A DNA stretch of 12,929 nucleotides from CAYOBW01 sp964402115 (GCA_964402115.1 CAYOBW010000201.1:1-12929), one strand, 5' to 3'; counted from the first letter of the stretch, positions 1-8,030 are shown. A program made the numbers and translations. The notes: generated by a model not told the origin, from the letters alone.

Positions 1-331
1 GACTGGGTGACTGATTGGCTCACCCCCCAGGCAAGCCGCTCCGGCTCGTATCGGCCATGCGTGCAACGAGTTGATGCCCTTCCTTCGCTCTTCCGCCACG
101 GGTCGCCCCGCATCCCAAGAGCCCCGGACACCTCGCAGCCACGCCGCACGCGCCTGTCTGCCAAGGCCGCGACACATTTCGCCTGTCCGATCTTCGCGTG
201 CGCCGATTGACCCCGCGATTGAGCACATGATTCGTCAATCTGCGGTTCCTCCGGGACATCGCCAAACCGGTGGATTCGGAAGTTCTCACGGCGTCTACAC
301 ACCGCACAAAGCGCGCGCATCCACCATGGCC
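1..331. other. Intergenic region without a supported gene
   Basis: No reading frame here has a ribosome binding site together with recognisable protein character; the open frames are those expected from GC-rich DNA. The only hint of former coding is on the minus strand near 199-259, where a frame reads MSRRNRRLTNHVLNRGVNRR, loosely like the N-terminus of REP-associated tyrosine transposases, before any resemblance ends. A weak 6-bp inverted repeat (GGGTGA and TCACCC, 5-10 and 20-25) sits at the left edge. Confidence 0.5.
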
Positions 332-505
332 AACGCGGGCAAGAATGCCCGCGTTACTTGCTTCCCCACCCTGTGCCACCGTCTTGCGGCACGGGCGAAC
401 CCGGGAGACCGTCCCAGTGGCGCGGGCATTCCTGCCCGCGTCTCCCCGCAACGCTGAGGGCGTCTGTATCCCTGGCCTACCCTGGACGGCGCGGGAGCGC
501 CGTCC
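332..505. repeat. Cluster of three perfect GC-rich palindromes (REP-like)
   Basis: Three perfect hairpins lie in 174 bases. Bases 332-355 have a 10-bp stem AACGCGGGCA with loop AGAA. Bases 421-440 have an 8-bp stem CGCGGGCA with loop TTCC. Bases 484-505 have a 9-bp stem GGACGGCGC with loop GGGA. The first two share the stem core CGCGGGCA and are variants of one element. They lie downstream of the minus-strand kinase gene, so they could stabilise its mRNA 3' end or help termination, although no T-run follows. Dispersed palindromes of this kind are common between genes in GC-rich bacteria. Copy number elsewhere in the genome cannot be seen from this window. Confidence 0.75.
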
Positions 506-591
506 TACGGTGCATCGCATACCACACCGCCAAACCACCGAGCCGCTCGCGAATTCGTCCTTGCACGCTCCGCCGTCCTCGGCATGCTCCG

Positions 592-702
592 AACCCCAGG
601 AACAACCCCACCGCGTACGACCTCATGTCGCAGGGACCGGACGGCCTTGTGGGTGGCGGCGACGACATCACGAACTGGGACCAGGGGGAGAAACAGGAGG
701 CG
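592..702 (+). pseudogene. GspG-like type II pseudopilin, 3' remnant
   Basis: The plus-strand frame reads NPTAYDLMSQGPDG followed a few residues later by GGGDDITNW. This matches the C-terminal signature of major pseudopilins of type II secretion (GspG), where a YDLxSxGPDG motif is followed by a Gly-rich stretch and DDIxNW just before the protein ends. Only about 35 codons survive. Upstream there is no prepilin N-terminus (FTLIELL) and no mid-protein pseudopilin sequence in any plus frame, and no stop closes the reading at the usual place. The right boundary falls near 700-706, where the opposite strand switches into the kinase-FGE gene. It is best read as a gene fragment left by a rearrangement. 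The motif match is strong for so short a stretch; its age and origin are inferred. Confidence 0.65.
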
Positions 703-2608
703 AAATCCAGGCCATGTCGAGTTTCACGCCTCCGCCGAGGTCTACGGCCGTGGCGTCGCCGGGTTTCCGGTCCTCCTCTTGGACGTCTGCGGCGGGCTGC
801 GCGGCATCCACGGCAGGCGCCGGGGACGCGGTGCGCGACAGCACCAGCCGGAACCCGCAGTTGCAGTTGCGATCCGTTCCGGCGAGCTTGAAGCGGTGCG
901 AGCACTGCAGGATGCTTGAACTGACATAGGACCACGACGCGCCCCGCCACGCCCCGAACGACGCGCCGGACACATCTCCCGCGCAGCACTCGAAGACGTT
1001 GCCCCCGACGCCGTAAAGCCCCCAATCGTTCCTGCCGCTCTTCTCGACCGGACAGGTGACCGGGAATCCATCCTCGTAGCCCTTGATCCTGTCGGCGGTC
1101 CAGGCGGAGGACTGGTCCGAGTAGTTACCGTACGCCGGCGGCATCTCGTCGCCCCACGGGTGCTTTCGCCCATCCCCGCACTGCGCGAACGCCTGCCACT
1201 CCTGCTCGGACGGCAGCCGGTAACGAAACTCGTCCGGCAGCGTGCCGGCAGCGCGCTCGCGCCGCGTCAACCCCTCCGCATACGCGCTGGCATCGTCGAA
1301 GTTCACAAACGCCACCGGCTGGCGCTCCCCGTTCAGGCTGTGGCTTCCATAGGACTGGCTGTCGTGCTCAGGTTTGAGTTTCCGGTACTCCCCGTTGGTC
1401 ACCTCGTACTTGCCCACCCACAGCTTGAGCGCGGGAACCCACACGAATTCCATGCCTGCGGTCGGGGCGGTCCAGGCCTGGCCCGCGGCGGGACCGCGCG
1501 CTTTCGCCGCCCCGCCCGCTTGCGCCGGGGGCTTCGGCGCAGGGACGGCCGCCGCCGGTCGCGGCGGCGGCTTGCCGCGGCCTTTCCCGACCTGCGCGAG
1601 CAGCAGGCCCACGACTGCCAGCAGGGTCACGCTCCCCGCGATGGCCGCCGGCAACCAGCGGCGCCCTCCCGGCTGCGGTGCGGATGCGGCGGTCTTCGCC
1701 GCGGCCGGCGTTTTCCGCCCCGCGGCCGCCGGCACGGCTGCCGCTTGCGCCGCCAGCGGCGCCCCGGGCTTCAGCGCCTCGTACTTCCGCCACAACTCCG
1801 CCACCAAATCCTCGTACTTCGGGTAGCGCTTCTCGCGGTCGCGGGCCATCATCCGGCTGACCATCAGGCCCAGCGGTCGCGGACACGCCGGCCAGGCTTT
1901 GAAGATCGACGCCGGCGGGGCGTTGAGATGCATGGCCATCACCGCCAGCGCGCTCTTGCCCTGGTACGGCGGGTGTCCCGCCAGCGCGTGAAACAGCGTG
2001 CAGCCCAGGCTGTAGATGTCGGCGCGGAAATCCACGTCCCGTTCGCCGTTGGCCTGCTCCGGGCTGATGTAATGCGGCGTGCCCATCGCCACGCCCGTCG
2101 AGGTCATATGGGCGCCATCGCCGCCCACGATCTTCGCCAGCCCCAGGTCGCCCAGTTTCACCTCGCCCTTGGTCGAGAGGAAGATGTTGTCCGGCTTGAT
2201 GTCGCGGTGAATCAGCCGCGCCGTGTTCCACGCGTGCTGTAGGGCCTGCGCCACGTAAAGCGCCACGGCAACCGCCTCGTGCGGCGGCACGCGCTGCTGG
2301 CGCTCGATGCGCGCCTGAAGCGTCTCGCCCTCGACGTACTCCATCGCAATGTAGTGCGCGCCCGCGTGCTGCCCCCCGGCGTACACCTGCACGATGTTCG
2401 GGTGGCTCAGATTCGCCGCCGTCATCGCCTCCCGCTCGAAGCGCGCCACGTACTCCGCGTCCTGCGCCAGGTTGGGCGCCATGGTCTTCAGCGCCACCGG
2501 GCGGCGCAGCATCGTCTGCCGCGCCAGGTAGACCGCCCCCATGCCCCCGGCGCCCAGCTTCCGCTCCACCTCGAACCCGTCGAAAACCTCTCCTTCGAGA
2601 TTCAGCAT
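668..2608 (-). CDS. Membrane Ser/Thr protein kinase fused to an FGE-like (SUMF1) domain
   Basis: I chose the ATG at 2608 because GAGG lies 6 bases upstream (2615-2618); the in-frame ATG at 2638 has no ribosome binding site. Counting from the longer start (subtract 10 for the chosen start), the N-terminal half is a Hanks-type kinase: glycine loop GAGGMG (29-34), ATP lysine K51, catalytic HRD (144-146) with DIKPDN, DLG in place of DFG (D164), and SPE (192-194). An Ala/Pro-rich linker leads to one membrane helix (about 329-348), then a second Pro/Ala linker and an FGE-sulfatase domain (about 393-602) with YEVTNGEY, RLPSEQEW, GLYGVGGNV and GFRLVLSR. The kinase should face the cytoplasm and the FGE-like domain the outside. 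Both catalytic cysteines of true FGE are absent, so sulfatase activation is unlikely and a binding role is more plausible. After the domain comes LGGGVKLDMAWI, the opening of a second FGE domain, which breaks off. The last roughly 11 codons and the stop come from the antisense strand of the pseudopilin remnant. Kinase targets are unknown. Confidence 0.88.
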   Translation of the reverse strand: MLNLEGEVFDGFEVERKLGAGGMGAVYLARQTMLRRPVALKTMAPNLAQDAEYVARFEREAMTAANLSHPNIVQVYAGGQHAGAHYIAMEYVEGETLQARIERQQRVPPHEAVAVALYVAQALQHAWNTARLIHRDIKPDNIFLSTKGEVKLGDLGLAKIVGGDGAHMTSTGVAMGTPHYISPEQANGERDVDFRADIYSLGCTLFHALAGHPPYQGKSALAVMAMHLNAPPASIFKAWPACPRPLGLMVSRMMARDREKRYPKYEDLVAELWRKYEALKPGAPLAAQAAAVPAAAGRKTPAAAKTAASAPQPGGRRWLPAAIAGSVTLLAVVGLLLAQVGKGRGKPPPRPAAAVPAPKPPAQAGGAAKARGPAAGQAWTAPTAGMEFVWVPALKLWVGKYEVTNGEYRKLKPEHDSQSYGSHSLNGERQPVAFVNFDDASAYAEGLTRRERAAGTLPDEFRYRLPSEQEWQAFAQCGDGRKHPWGDEMPPAYGNYSDQSSAWTADRIKGYEDGFPVTCPVEKSGRNDWGLYGVGGNVFECCAGDVSGASFGAWRGASWSYVSSSILQCSHRFKLAGTDRNCNCGFRLVLSRTASPAPAVDAAQPAADVQEEDRKPGDATAVDLGGGVKLDMAWISPPVSPPGPSS

Positions 2609-2614
2609 CGAGCA

Positions 2615-2618
2615 CCTC
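2615..2618 (-). promoter_or_regulatory. Ribosome binding site that sets the kinase start
   Basis: On the minus strand GAGG stands 6 bases before the ATG at 2606-2608. The upstream in-frame ATG at 2636-2638 is preceded by C-rich sequence without a Shine-Dalgarno match. This favours the start 10 codons downstream of the longest frame, placing the glycine loop about 19 residues from the N-terminus, normal for bacterial kinases of this family. Confidence 0.6.
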
Positions 2619-2697
2619 GCGTCGCGGTTGCGGGACATGCGGACATGTGCGGGGGATTATGCGCGGCTTGCGGGGCGGAAGGAAAGCGGCAAGTGAC

Positions 2698-2848
2698 GGG
2701 GAGCGTAACGCCTCAGTGACGCAGGGGACTTACATTGCGCATAACGGCCGGGGACGGCCGTCTCCATGGCGTGGGCAGGCGACGAGGCGTGGAGACGGCG
2801 GTCCCCGCCGTTATCGGCCCCCCGTCACTGAGGCGTTACCGGGGAGCG
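2698..2848. repeat. 135-bp imperfect palindrome with 8-bp flanking direct repeats (MITE/REP-like)
   Basis: Perfect 17-bp inverted arms, GTAACGCCTCAGTGACG, lie at 2705-2721 and 2823-2839. Inside them a second, imperfect pair (2741-2768 against 2787-2814) shares ATAACGGC, GGGGAC and CCGTCTCCA, leaving a short central loop. The octamer GGGGAGCG stands directly outside on both sides (2698-2705 and 2841-2848), as a target-site duplication would, though the left copy overlaps the arm by one base. There is no coding capacity. It occupies most of the gap between the CcdA-fusion gene and the kinase gene, so as RNA it could form a strong hairpin that uncouples the two. A transposed miniature element, a REP/BIME unit and a terminator are all possible; without a T-run I favour a mobile or dispersed repeat. 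Confidence 0.7.
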
Positions 2849-2853
2849 CACGC

Positions 2854-5800
2854 TCACCCCGCCCGCACCTGGCTGAGCCAGGCGAGGAGCTGCGAGCCGT
2901 AGATGAAGAAGAGGAACAGCACCAGGAAGAGCGCGGCGGTGGCGAACTTCACGAAGGCGACATGCCGCTGGAAGAAGCGGGTGAGCGTGGCCTGCCGCAG
3001 GCCCAGCACGCCGAGCGCGAAGACCACGAGCAGGGGGGCGATGAAGGCCAGGTTGTAGATCACCAGGTAGCCCAGCGCGCTGGCCCGGCCGGCTCCCGTC
3101 TTGAGCATGAACAGGATGGTCGGGGCATAGACCTGCCCCGTGCAGGCCAGCTCCAGGACGGAGACGACGATGCCCACGACGAACGCCGCGCACACGAAGC
3201 GCGCGTGCCGCGTCCCCTGGCGAATGGCGCTGTGAATGCCGCTCTTGAGCAGCGCGGGCAGCTGCAGCGTCATCTCCTGCGCGCGCCCCTTCAGGCAAAG
3301 CACGCCATCGCGCAGGCTCAGCGCGAAGATCAGCAGCGCGAACCCGGCCAGCCCCCGGTTCAGCCATCCGCCCAGGCGGCGCAGCAAGTCGAACCGCGTG
3401 ACCAGTTCGACGAACCCGAGCCCCAGCGCGAGGTACGCGATGAAGACGCCCAGGATGAAGGCGAGCGACACCTGGATGGTCTCCCGCAGCGAGCGGCGCG
3501 CGATCTGCAGGTACGAGAGGAAGAAGATGATGGTGGCGAAGGCGCAGGGGTTGATCCCGTCCAAAGCCCCGCCCGCCGCCACGACGCCGATGCCGAACGA
3601 CGAGTAGCGCCGCGCGATTTCCCGACTCGCCTGCGCAAGCCGCTCGGGGCGGACGTCGTACCACTCCGCGTCCGGTACGCCCTCCGCGCGGGCCAGCAGG
3701 CGGCCCACCCGGTCGAGCGTGACATCGGTCTTGACCAGGCCGCCGCCGCCGCAGAACACCGCCGGCGCGACGAGCCGGAACCGCTCCGGAATGTCGAAAC
3801 GCTCGCAAAGCGTTTCGTTCAGGCGCATGGCGTCCACCTTCTTGATGCTGTAAACCTCCAGCTCCAAACGCGGAAACGCCGTGCGCAGCTCCGGCCACCA
3901 GGTTTCCACCTGCGCGCATTCGCTGCAGCCCGGGCTGGTGAAGTAGACCACCCGCAGCGGCGCGTTGGTGTCGACGCGCGCCACGGGGAGGTCGAGGTAG
4001 GTGGCCGTGACCGCGGCGCGTTTGCTTTCGGCACGCGGCTGGTGGGCGGCGGTCTCCACGGCGGCATCGGGGTTGTAGTTGAACTGCGCGCAGGCGCCCA
4101 ACACCCAGGAGTCGTTGACATCGTCGGGATCGATGTAGGGCAGCAGCAACCGGAACCCCGGCCCCAGCCGGCGGTAGTTATCGCGCAGGTAGGACGAGAC
4201 CCGACTGTGCACGGTTTCCTTGTCCGGGATCCGCTCGAGCGTGTCCGCGAACTCGCTCAGGTCCACCGGCTCGAAATGGGAGAGCAACGCAAAGCCGGCT
4301 TCCATGCGCACGCGCGGCGAGGGGTCGCGCGCCGCCGTCTGCAGCGCCAGCCGCGCCGGCTCGGTCAGGGCGAACTTCCGCCGCGAGGAAGACCAGTAAC
4401 TCACCTGGGCGCGCCGCTGCTCGTCGAAGAGCCACTCCCAGCTGGACGTCTCCCGGTCCAGGGTCGCGGGCACAACCAGCCGCACGTGCTCGGAGGGATC
4501 CGCCGCGACTTCTCCGGCCCGCTGCGCGAACGCATCGCGGGCGTTGCTCGCAAGCGCATGCCAGGCCGCGCGGCGGTGCCAGGTGTTCGTCGACTTGAGG
4601 TCGGGCTCGATCAGCCGGACATCGTCGACCTCCCAGCAGGCATCGAGCAGGCACAGCGCCAGCGTGCGACGGTCGGCGTCCGTGGCGGAGGCCAGCGTGC
4701 GGCGCGCCCAGGCGCCGGCTTTGGCCCGGCCGGCGGGCTTGGAGACCCCGTTCCGCAGCTCGTAGCTGCAGGCCTCCTCCGCGCGCAGGAGCGCGCCGGG
4801 CCGGTCCAGTTCGGCCAGCAGGAGTTCGAGTCCGCGCGGATCCTTGTCCGACCCCGTACTCGCGCCCGCCGCCTCCCGCCTGACGACTTCGGCCGGATCG
4901 GCGAGCAGCCGGGACAGCAGGGGCAGCACCGGAACCAACGGCTGCCGGAGCGCGGAGAGCGCCGACACGGCGCGCAGGCGGTCCTCCAGCGTGCGGGCCG
5001 CCAGCCCGTCCAGCAGCACCGGCGCGGCACGGGCGGCGTCCAGCGGCAGGAGGGCGCAGGCTGCCGCGAAACGCAGCTCGGCGTCGGCCTTCCGCTCCAG
5101 CAGCGGGCGGAGGGCGTCGGCAAGGTCGGCCCACTTGCCCCCCGTCCCCGACACGGCGGCGCCAGCGGCGGACGCGCCGGCGTTGGTCTCCCCGAAGGCC
5201 GCGAACAGGTCGGGCAGCGTCACGGCGGCCATGCGGGGCGCATTCGTGCGGGCGTCCTTCCCGAGAAAGGCGTCGAACAGCTCCTTCAGCCCGGCCTGGG
5301 CGGCCGGCGGCGCCGAGGCCGCGGTTTCCGCGAGATCGTCCAGGAGCTCGCTTCCCGACCGCGAGGAGCGGGCCTCGCGGGTGTCCAGCACCGACAGGGC
5401 GGCCAAGAGCTTCTCGCGCGAACCGCCGCGCAGAATCGCCACGATGCGGCCCCGGTAGGCCGGCTCGGTCAAACCCTTGTGGCTCAGCAGCCGAACGGCG
5501 GCGCAGGCGACGTCGGGGTCCGGGTGCTCGACGAACTCGTCCGCCAGCTGCCAGCTCGCGTCGTCGGCTTCGCCCAGCGCCTCCAGCACCGCGAGCAGGA
5601 CGTCCGGCCCCTTGCCCTTGAGCGCGGCGCCGAAACTGCGCGGCACCAGGATGTCCATGCTGACGAGCGCGGCGGTCACGGGCCCCTTGAGCCCGTCCTC
5701 CGCGAGGTACTTCTCCGTGAGCTTGGCGAGGACGGTCTTGTCCTTCTGGGCGATCGCGGCGATGGCCTGCACGGCCGCAAAGCGGACGAACTCGTCGCTG

Positions 5801-7326
5801 TCGTCCAGGCACTTCTCGGCGCCGCCGCGCAGCGTCTTGAGCTGCAGTTTGGTGACGGCCTCAAGCGCGGCGATGCGCACGCGCCAGCGGGGATCGGCCA
5901 GGCAGGCGCCGATGGCGGGCGCGGCGGCGGTGGCGCGACTGCGCACCAGGCTCTGCAGCGCGACGATGGCCAGGTCCTCGTTCGGGTTCTGCACGTAGCC
6001 GGCCAGCAGGGCCTGCGCGGGGCGCTGGCGAATCGCGCCCAGGCCGCGCAGCGCCACGAAGACAACCTCGCCGTCGGTTTCGCGCTTGAGCAGCTCGCCG
6101 ACCTGCGGCACGGCGCGCGCTCCGCCAGCCTGGATCAGCGCGTCCACGGCCGTCTCGCGCACAATGGGGGTCTGGTCGTCGAGGAACTCGGCGAGGAGCG
6201 GCGCCACGCGCTGACCGGCGGCCGCCAGCTCGCCCAGCGCCCTGAGCTTCTCGTCGAGCGCGCCGAAGGCCAGCCGGTGGGCCGCCGCCTCGCGGGCCGC
6301 CCGGCTGCCGTACGGCAGCAGCACGGCGTACCGCACTTCGCGCACCCGACTGCGCGCGCCATCCGGCCACTCCGGGTGCTCGCGCAACGCCTTCGCGAGA
6401 TCCGGCTCGATCGCCGCGCCGGCCCCGATCAGCATCCGGCGGGCCCGGTGCGCGCGGTCGGCATTGTCAGCGAGCAAATCCTGGACATACGTCGTCACCT
6501 GCCCGGGTGGCATGGCCGCGAATACCGTCGCCACGCCCGTGGTCGTGGCGCCCGCCCACGCGCGCCACTCCGCCAGCGCGCGGCGGCTCTCCTCGTCGTC
6601 CGCGCGCCACGGATCGAACCCGAACGTGTCGCCGGCGACCTCTTCCAGCAGGTCCAGCGCGCCGAGGCGCACGGCGAGCCGCGGATGCGCCAGCAGGGGC
6701 ACAAGCTTCGCGCGCGGGAAGGGCGCCACGGCAAGCAGGGCGTCGTGCACGGCCTTCTGCTGTTCCGCCTCGCCCAGCGCCACCACCGCTTCCGCCCACT
6801 GGGCGTCCGTCAGCGCGCCCGTGGCGAGGCCGCCCAGCAGCACCTTCAACGCCCGGCTGTCGGCCGGCGCGGACGGCGCCGCGGCCAGCCCCTGCAGGGC
6901 GTTGCGCAGATCGGCGGGCGAGACGAAGCCGTTCAGCGTCCGCCGCACCTGGCCGTCCGGCGCCAGCAGCACCAGCGTCGGCACGCCGCGCACCTGGTAG
7001 CGCGCGGCCTGCGCCGGCTCCCGGTCCACGTCGATCTCCTCGATCGTCACCGCGCGCAGCAGCGGCGCGAGGTCCGGGTCGCCCAGCGTGGTGCTGCGCA
7101 GGCGCTGGCACCACGGGCTGCCGGCCGACGTGAAGAAGAGCAGCCGCTGGCGCGTCAGCGCGGAGCCGGCCTCCGGCCCGTCGGGCGCGGCGCCGCGCGC
7201 GGCCAGCGTCGAGCGAGCCTCGCCGCCGGTCGGCAGCAGCCACGCCGCCAGCAGCAGCCGCGCGGCAGGCAGCCCCCACCCCCGCGGGCGGGGCAGCCGG
7301 GCGGATTTGTCAGTGCAGGAGGGCAT
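2854..7326 (-). CDS. Thioredoxin-HEAT-thioredoxin-CcdA fusion, envelope thiol electron-transfer protein
   Basis: A 1490-aa protein. Residues 1-38 look like a signal peptide or anchor (LPAARLLLAAWLL). Residues about 60-148 form a thioredoxin-like domain whose active site reads SPWC (S70, C73), so the first cysteine is replaced by serine. A long stretch (about 150-1080) is built of HEAT-type helical repeats. Residues about 1123-1215 form a second thioredoxin/glutaredoxin-like domain with CSEC (C1134, C1137). The C-terminus (about 1242-1482) has six likely membrane helices with DGINPCAFATIIFFLSYL (C1261) and LACTGQVYAP (C1395), the cysteine pair of the CcdA/DsbD family. By family knowledge, CcdA-like domains pass electrons from the cytoplasm to an outside thioredoxin; here the acceptor is probably the adjacent CSEC domain. 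The HEAT section suggests docking to a large partner. The ATG overlaps the end of the DUF4159 gene by 17 bases and has no clear ribosome binding site, which suggests translational coupling. The final substrate cannot be told. Confidence 0.87.
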   Translation of the reverse strand: MPSCTDKSARLPRPRGWGLPAARLLLAAWLLPTGGEARSTLAARGAAPDGPEAGSALTRQRLLFFTSAGSPWCQRLRSTTLGDPDLAPLLRAVTIEEIDVDREPAQAARYQVRGVPTLVLLAPDGQVRRTLNGFVSPADLRNALQGLAAAPSAPADSRALKVLLGGLATGALTDAQWAEAVVALGEAEQQKAVHDALLAVAPFPRAKLVPLLAHPRLAVRLGALDLLEEVAGDTFGFDPWRADDEESRRALAEWRAWAGATTTGVATVFAAMPPGQVTTYVQDLLADNADRAHRARRMLIGAGAAIEPDLAKALREHPEWPDGARSRVREVRYAVLLPYGSRAAREAAAHRLAFGALDEKLRALGELAAAGQRVAPLLAEFLDDQTPIVRETAVDALIQAGGARAVPQVGELLKRETDGEVVFVALRGLGAIRQRPAQALLAGYVQNPNEDLAIVALQSLVRSRATAAAPAIGACLADPRWRVRIAALEAVTKLQLKTLRGGAEKCLDDSDEFVRFAAVQAIAAIAQKDKTVLAKLTEKYLAEDGLKGPVTAALVSMDILVPRSFGAALKGKGPDVLLAVLEALGEADDASWQLADEFVEHPDPDVACAAVRLLSHKGLTEPAYRGRIVAILRGGSREKLLAALSVLDTREARSSRSGSELLDDLAETAASAPPAAQAGLKELFDAFLGKDARTNAPRMAAVTLPDLFAAFGETNAGASAAGAAVSGTGGKWADLADALRPLLERKADAELRFAAACALLPLDAARAAPVLLDGLAARTLEDRLRAVSALSALRQPLVPVLPLLSRLLADPAEVVRREAAGASTGSDKDPRGLELLLAELDRPGALLRAEEACSYELRNGVSKPAGRAKAGAWARRTLASATDADRRTLALCLLDACWEVDDVRLIEPDLKSTNTWHRRAAWHALASNARDAFAQRAGEVAADPSEHVRLVVPATLDRETSSWEWLFDEQRRAQVSYWSSSRRKFALTEPARLALQTAARDPSPRVRMEAGFALLSHFEPVDLSEFADTLERIPDKETVHSRVSSYLRDNYRRLGPGFRLLLPYIDPDDVNDSWVLGACAQFNYNPDAAVETAAHQPRAESKRAAVTATYLDLPVARVDTNAPLRVVYFTSPGCSECAQVETWWPELRTAFPRLELEVYSIKKVDAMRLNETLCERFDIPERFRLVAPAVFCGGGGLVKTDVTLDRVGRLLARAEGVPDAEWYDVRPERLAQASREIARRYSSFGIGVVAAGGALDGINPCAFATIIFFLSYLQIARRSLRETIQVSLAFILGVFIAYLALGLGFVELVTRFDLLRRLGGWLNRGLAGFALLIFALSLRDGVLCLKGRAQEMTLQLPALLKSGIHSAIRQGTRHARFVCAAFVVGIVVSVLELACTGQVYAPTILFMLKTGAGRASALGYLVIYNLAFIAPLLVVFALGVLGLRQATLTRFFQRHVAFVKFATAALFLVLFLFFIYGSQLLAWLSQVRAG

Positions 7327-8026
7327 AGACGAAGACGTTCACGTTGACTTGCATGGAGTTGGCGATCTCGTTGCCGCCGCAGCAACAACACCCTTCCGTG
7401 TGCGCCGTATCGTTCAGGCCGTGCGGCGAGTAGATGACGACGAACTTGCCGTTAAGCTCGAGCCCTTCCAGCACCGGCTCCGTCCCGCCGTGCGTGAGGG
7501 TCAGCTTCTCGATCTTGTAGACGGTGCGGAAGAGCGGGTGCTCCAGCGCCACCTTCTTCAGCGGGGCATCGGCGAACAGCGCCTGCATCTCGCGCCGGAA
7601 GGCCTGGTCCCAGGCGCGGCTCGAGCAGCCCGCCGACGCGAGCAGGAAGCCGCCGCTGGTCAGGTACTTCTTCAGGTTCACGCGCTCCGGCTGCGTGAAG
7701 TGGAAATCCTCCTCGCCGGTCAGCACGACGAACGGATAGCGGAACAGCTCGTCCGAGGCGAGCTTGACGGCCTTGAAGCGCCGCTCGGTGGCGACCGTCG
7801 TCTCGCGCTGCACGGCGCTCAGGAACTCGTCGCTGAAACAGCGCGACGTGTGGGTGCCGCCGTAAATGAGATTGGCGCACTGGATGGCGCCCTCCTTGGC
7901 CAGCAGCGCCGTTTCGCCGACGGCCAGCAGCACGGCCGCCAACCCCGTCAGCGCGAGCCGGCGCATGCAGGCTGGCGCACGGCGCAAGGCCGCCGGACGT
8001 TTTCGCTCGTGAACGTGTGTTCGCAT
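7310..8026 (-). CDS. DUF4159 family secreted protein
   Basis: A 238-aa protein. Residues about 21-43 (MRRLALTGLAAVLLAVGETALLA) form a hydrophobic N-terminal segment like a signal peptide, after a basic 20-residue lead. The rest fits DUF4159, a Rossmann-like, glutamine-amidotransferase-fold domain: CANLIYGGTHT near 50-60, FVVLTGEEDFHFT near 99-111, YLTSGGFLLASAGC near 121-134, PLFRTVYKI near 164-172, and a final GGNEI..NVNVFVYAL. An unusual run of four cysteines occupies 213-216. The start is supported by GGAG 7 bases upstream (8034-8037), inside the end of the preceding gene; only 4 bases separate that gene's stop from this ATG. DUF4159 genes in related bacteria usually sit with DUF4175-like, MoxR, DUF58 and von Willebrand genes in envelope-associated operons of unknown function. 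A second in-frame ATG at 7966 has no binding site. Confidence 0.85.
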   Translation of the reverse strand: MRTHVHERKRPAALRRAPACMRRLALTGLAAVLLAVGETALLAKEGAIQCANLIYGGTHTSRCFSDEFLSAVQRETTVATERRFKAVKLASDELFRYPFVVLTGEEDFHFTQPERVNLKKYLTSGGFLLASAGCSSRAWDQAFRREMQALFADAPLKKVALEHPLFRTVYKIEKLTLTHGGTEPVLEGLELNGKFVVIYSPHGLNDTAHTEGCCCCGGNEIANSMQVNVNVFVYALLH

Positions 8027-8030
8027 GCTG

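Noticed and set aside
5..25. Terminator at the left edge (GGGTGA / TCACCC)
   Set aside because: The stem is 6 bp with a 9-base loop and no T-run, and no gene end is seen next to it.
2647..7347. Plus-strand open frame of 1566 codons opposite the CcdA fusion gene
   Set aside because: It is rich in Arg, Gln and Gly with no domains or membrane helices and mirrors the minus gene in GC-rich DNA. The minus frame has clear thioredoxin, HEAT and CcdA motifs.
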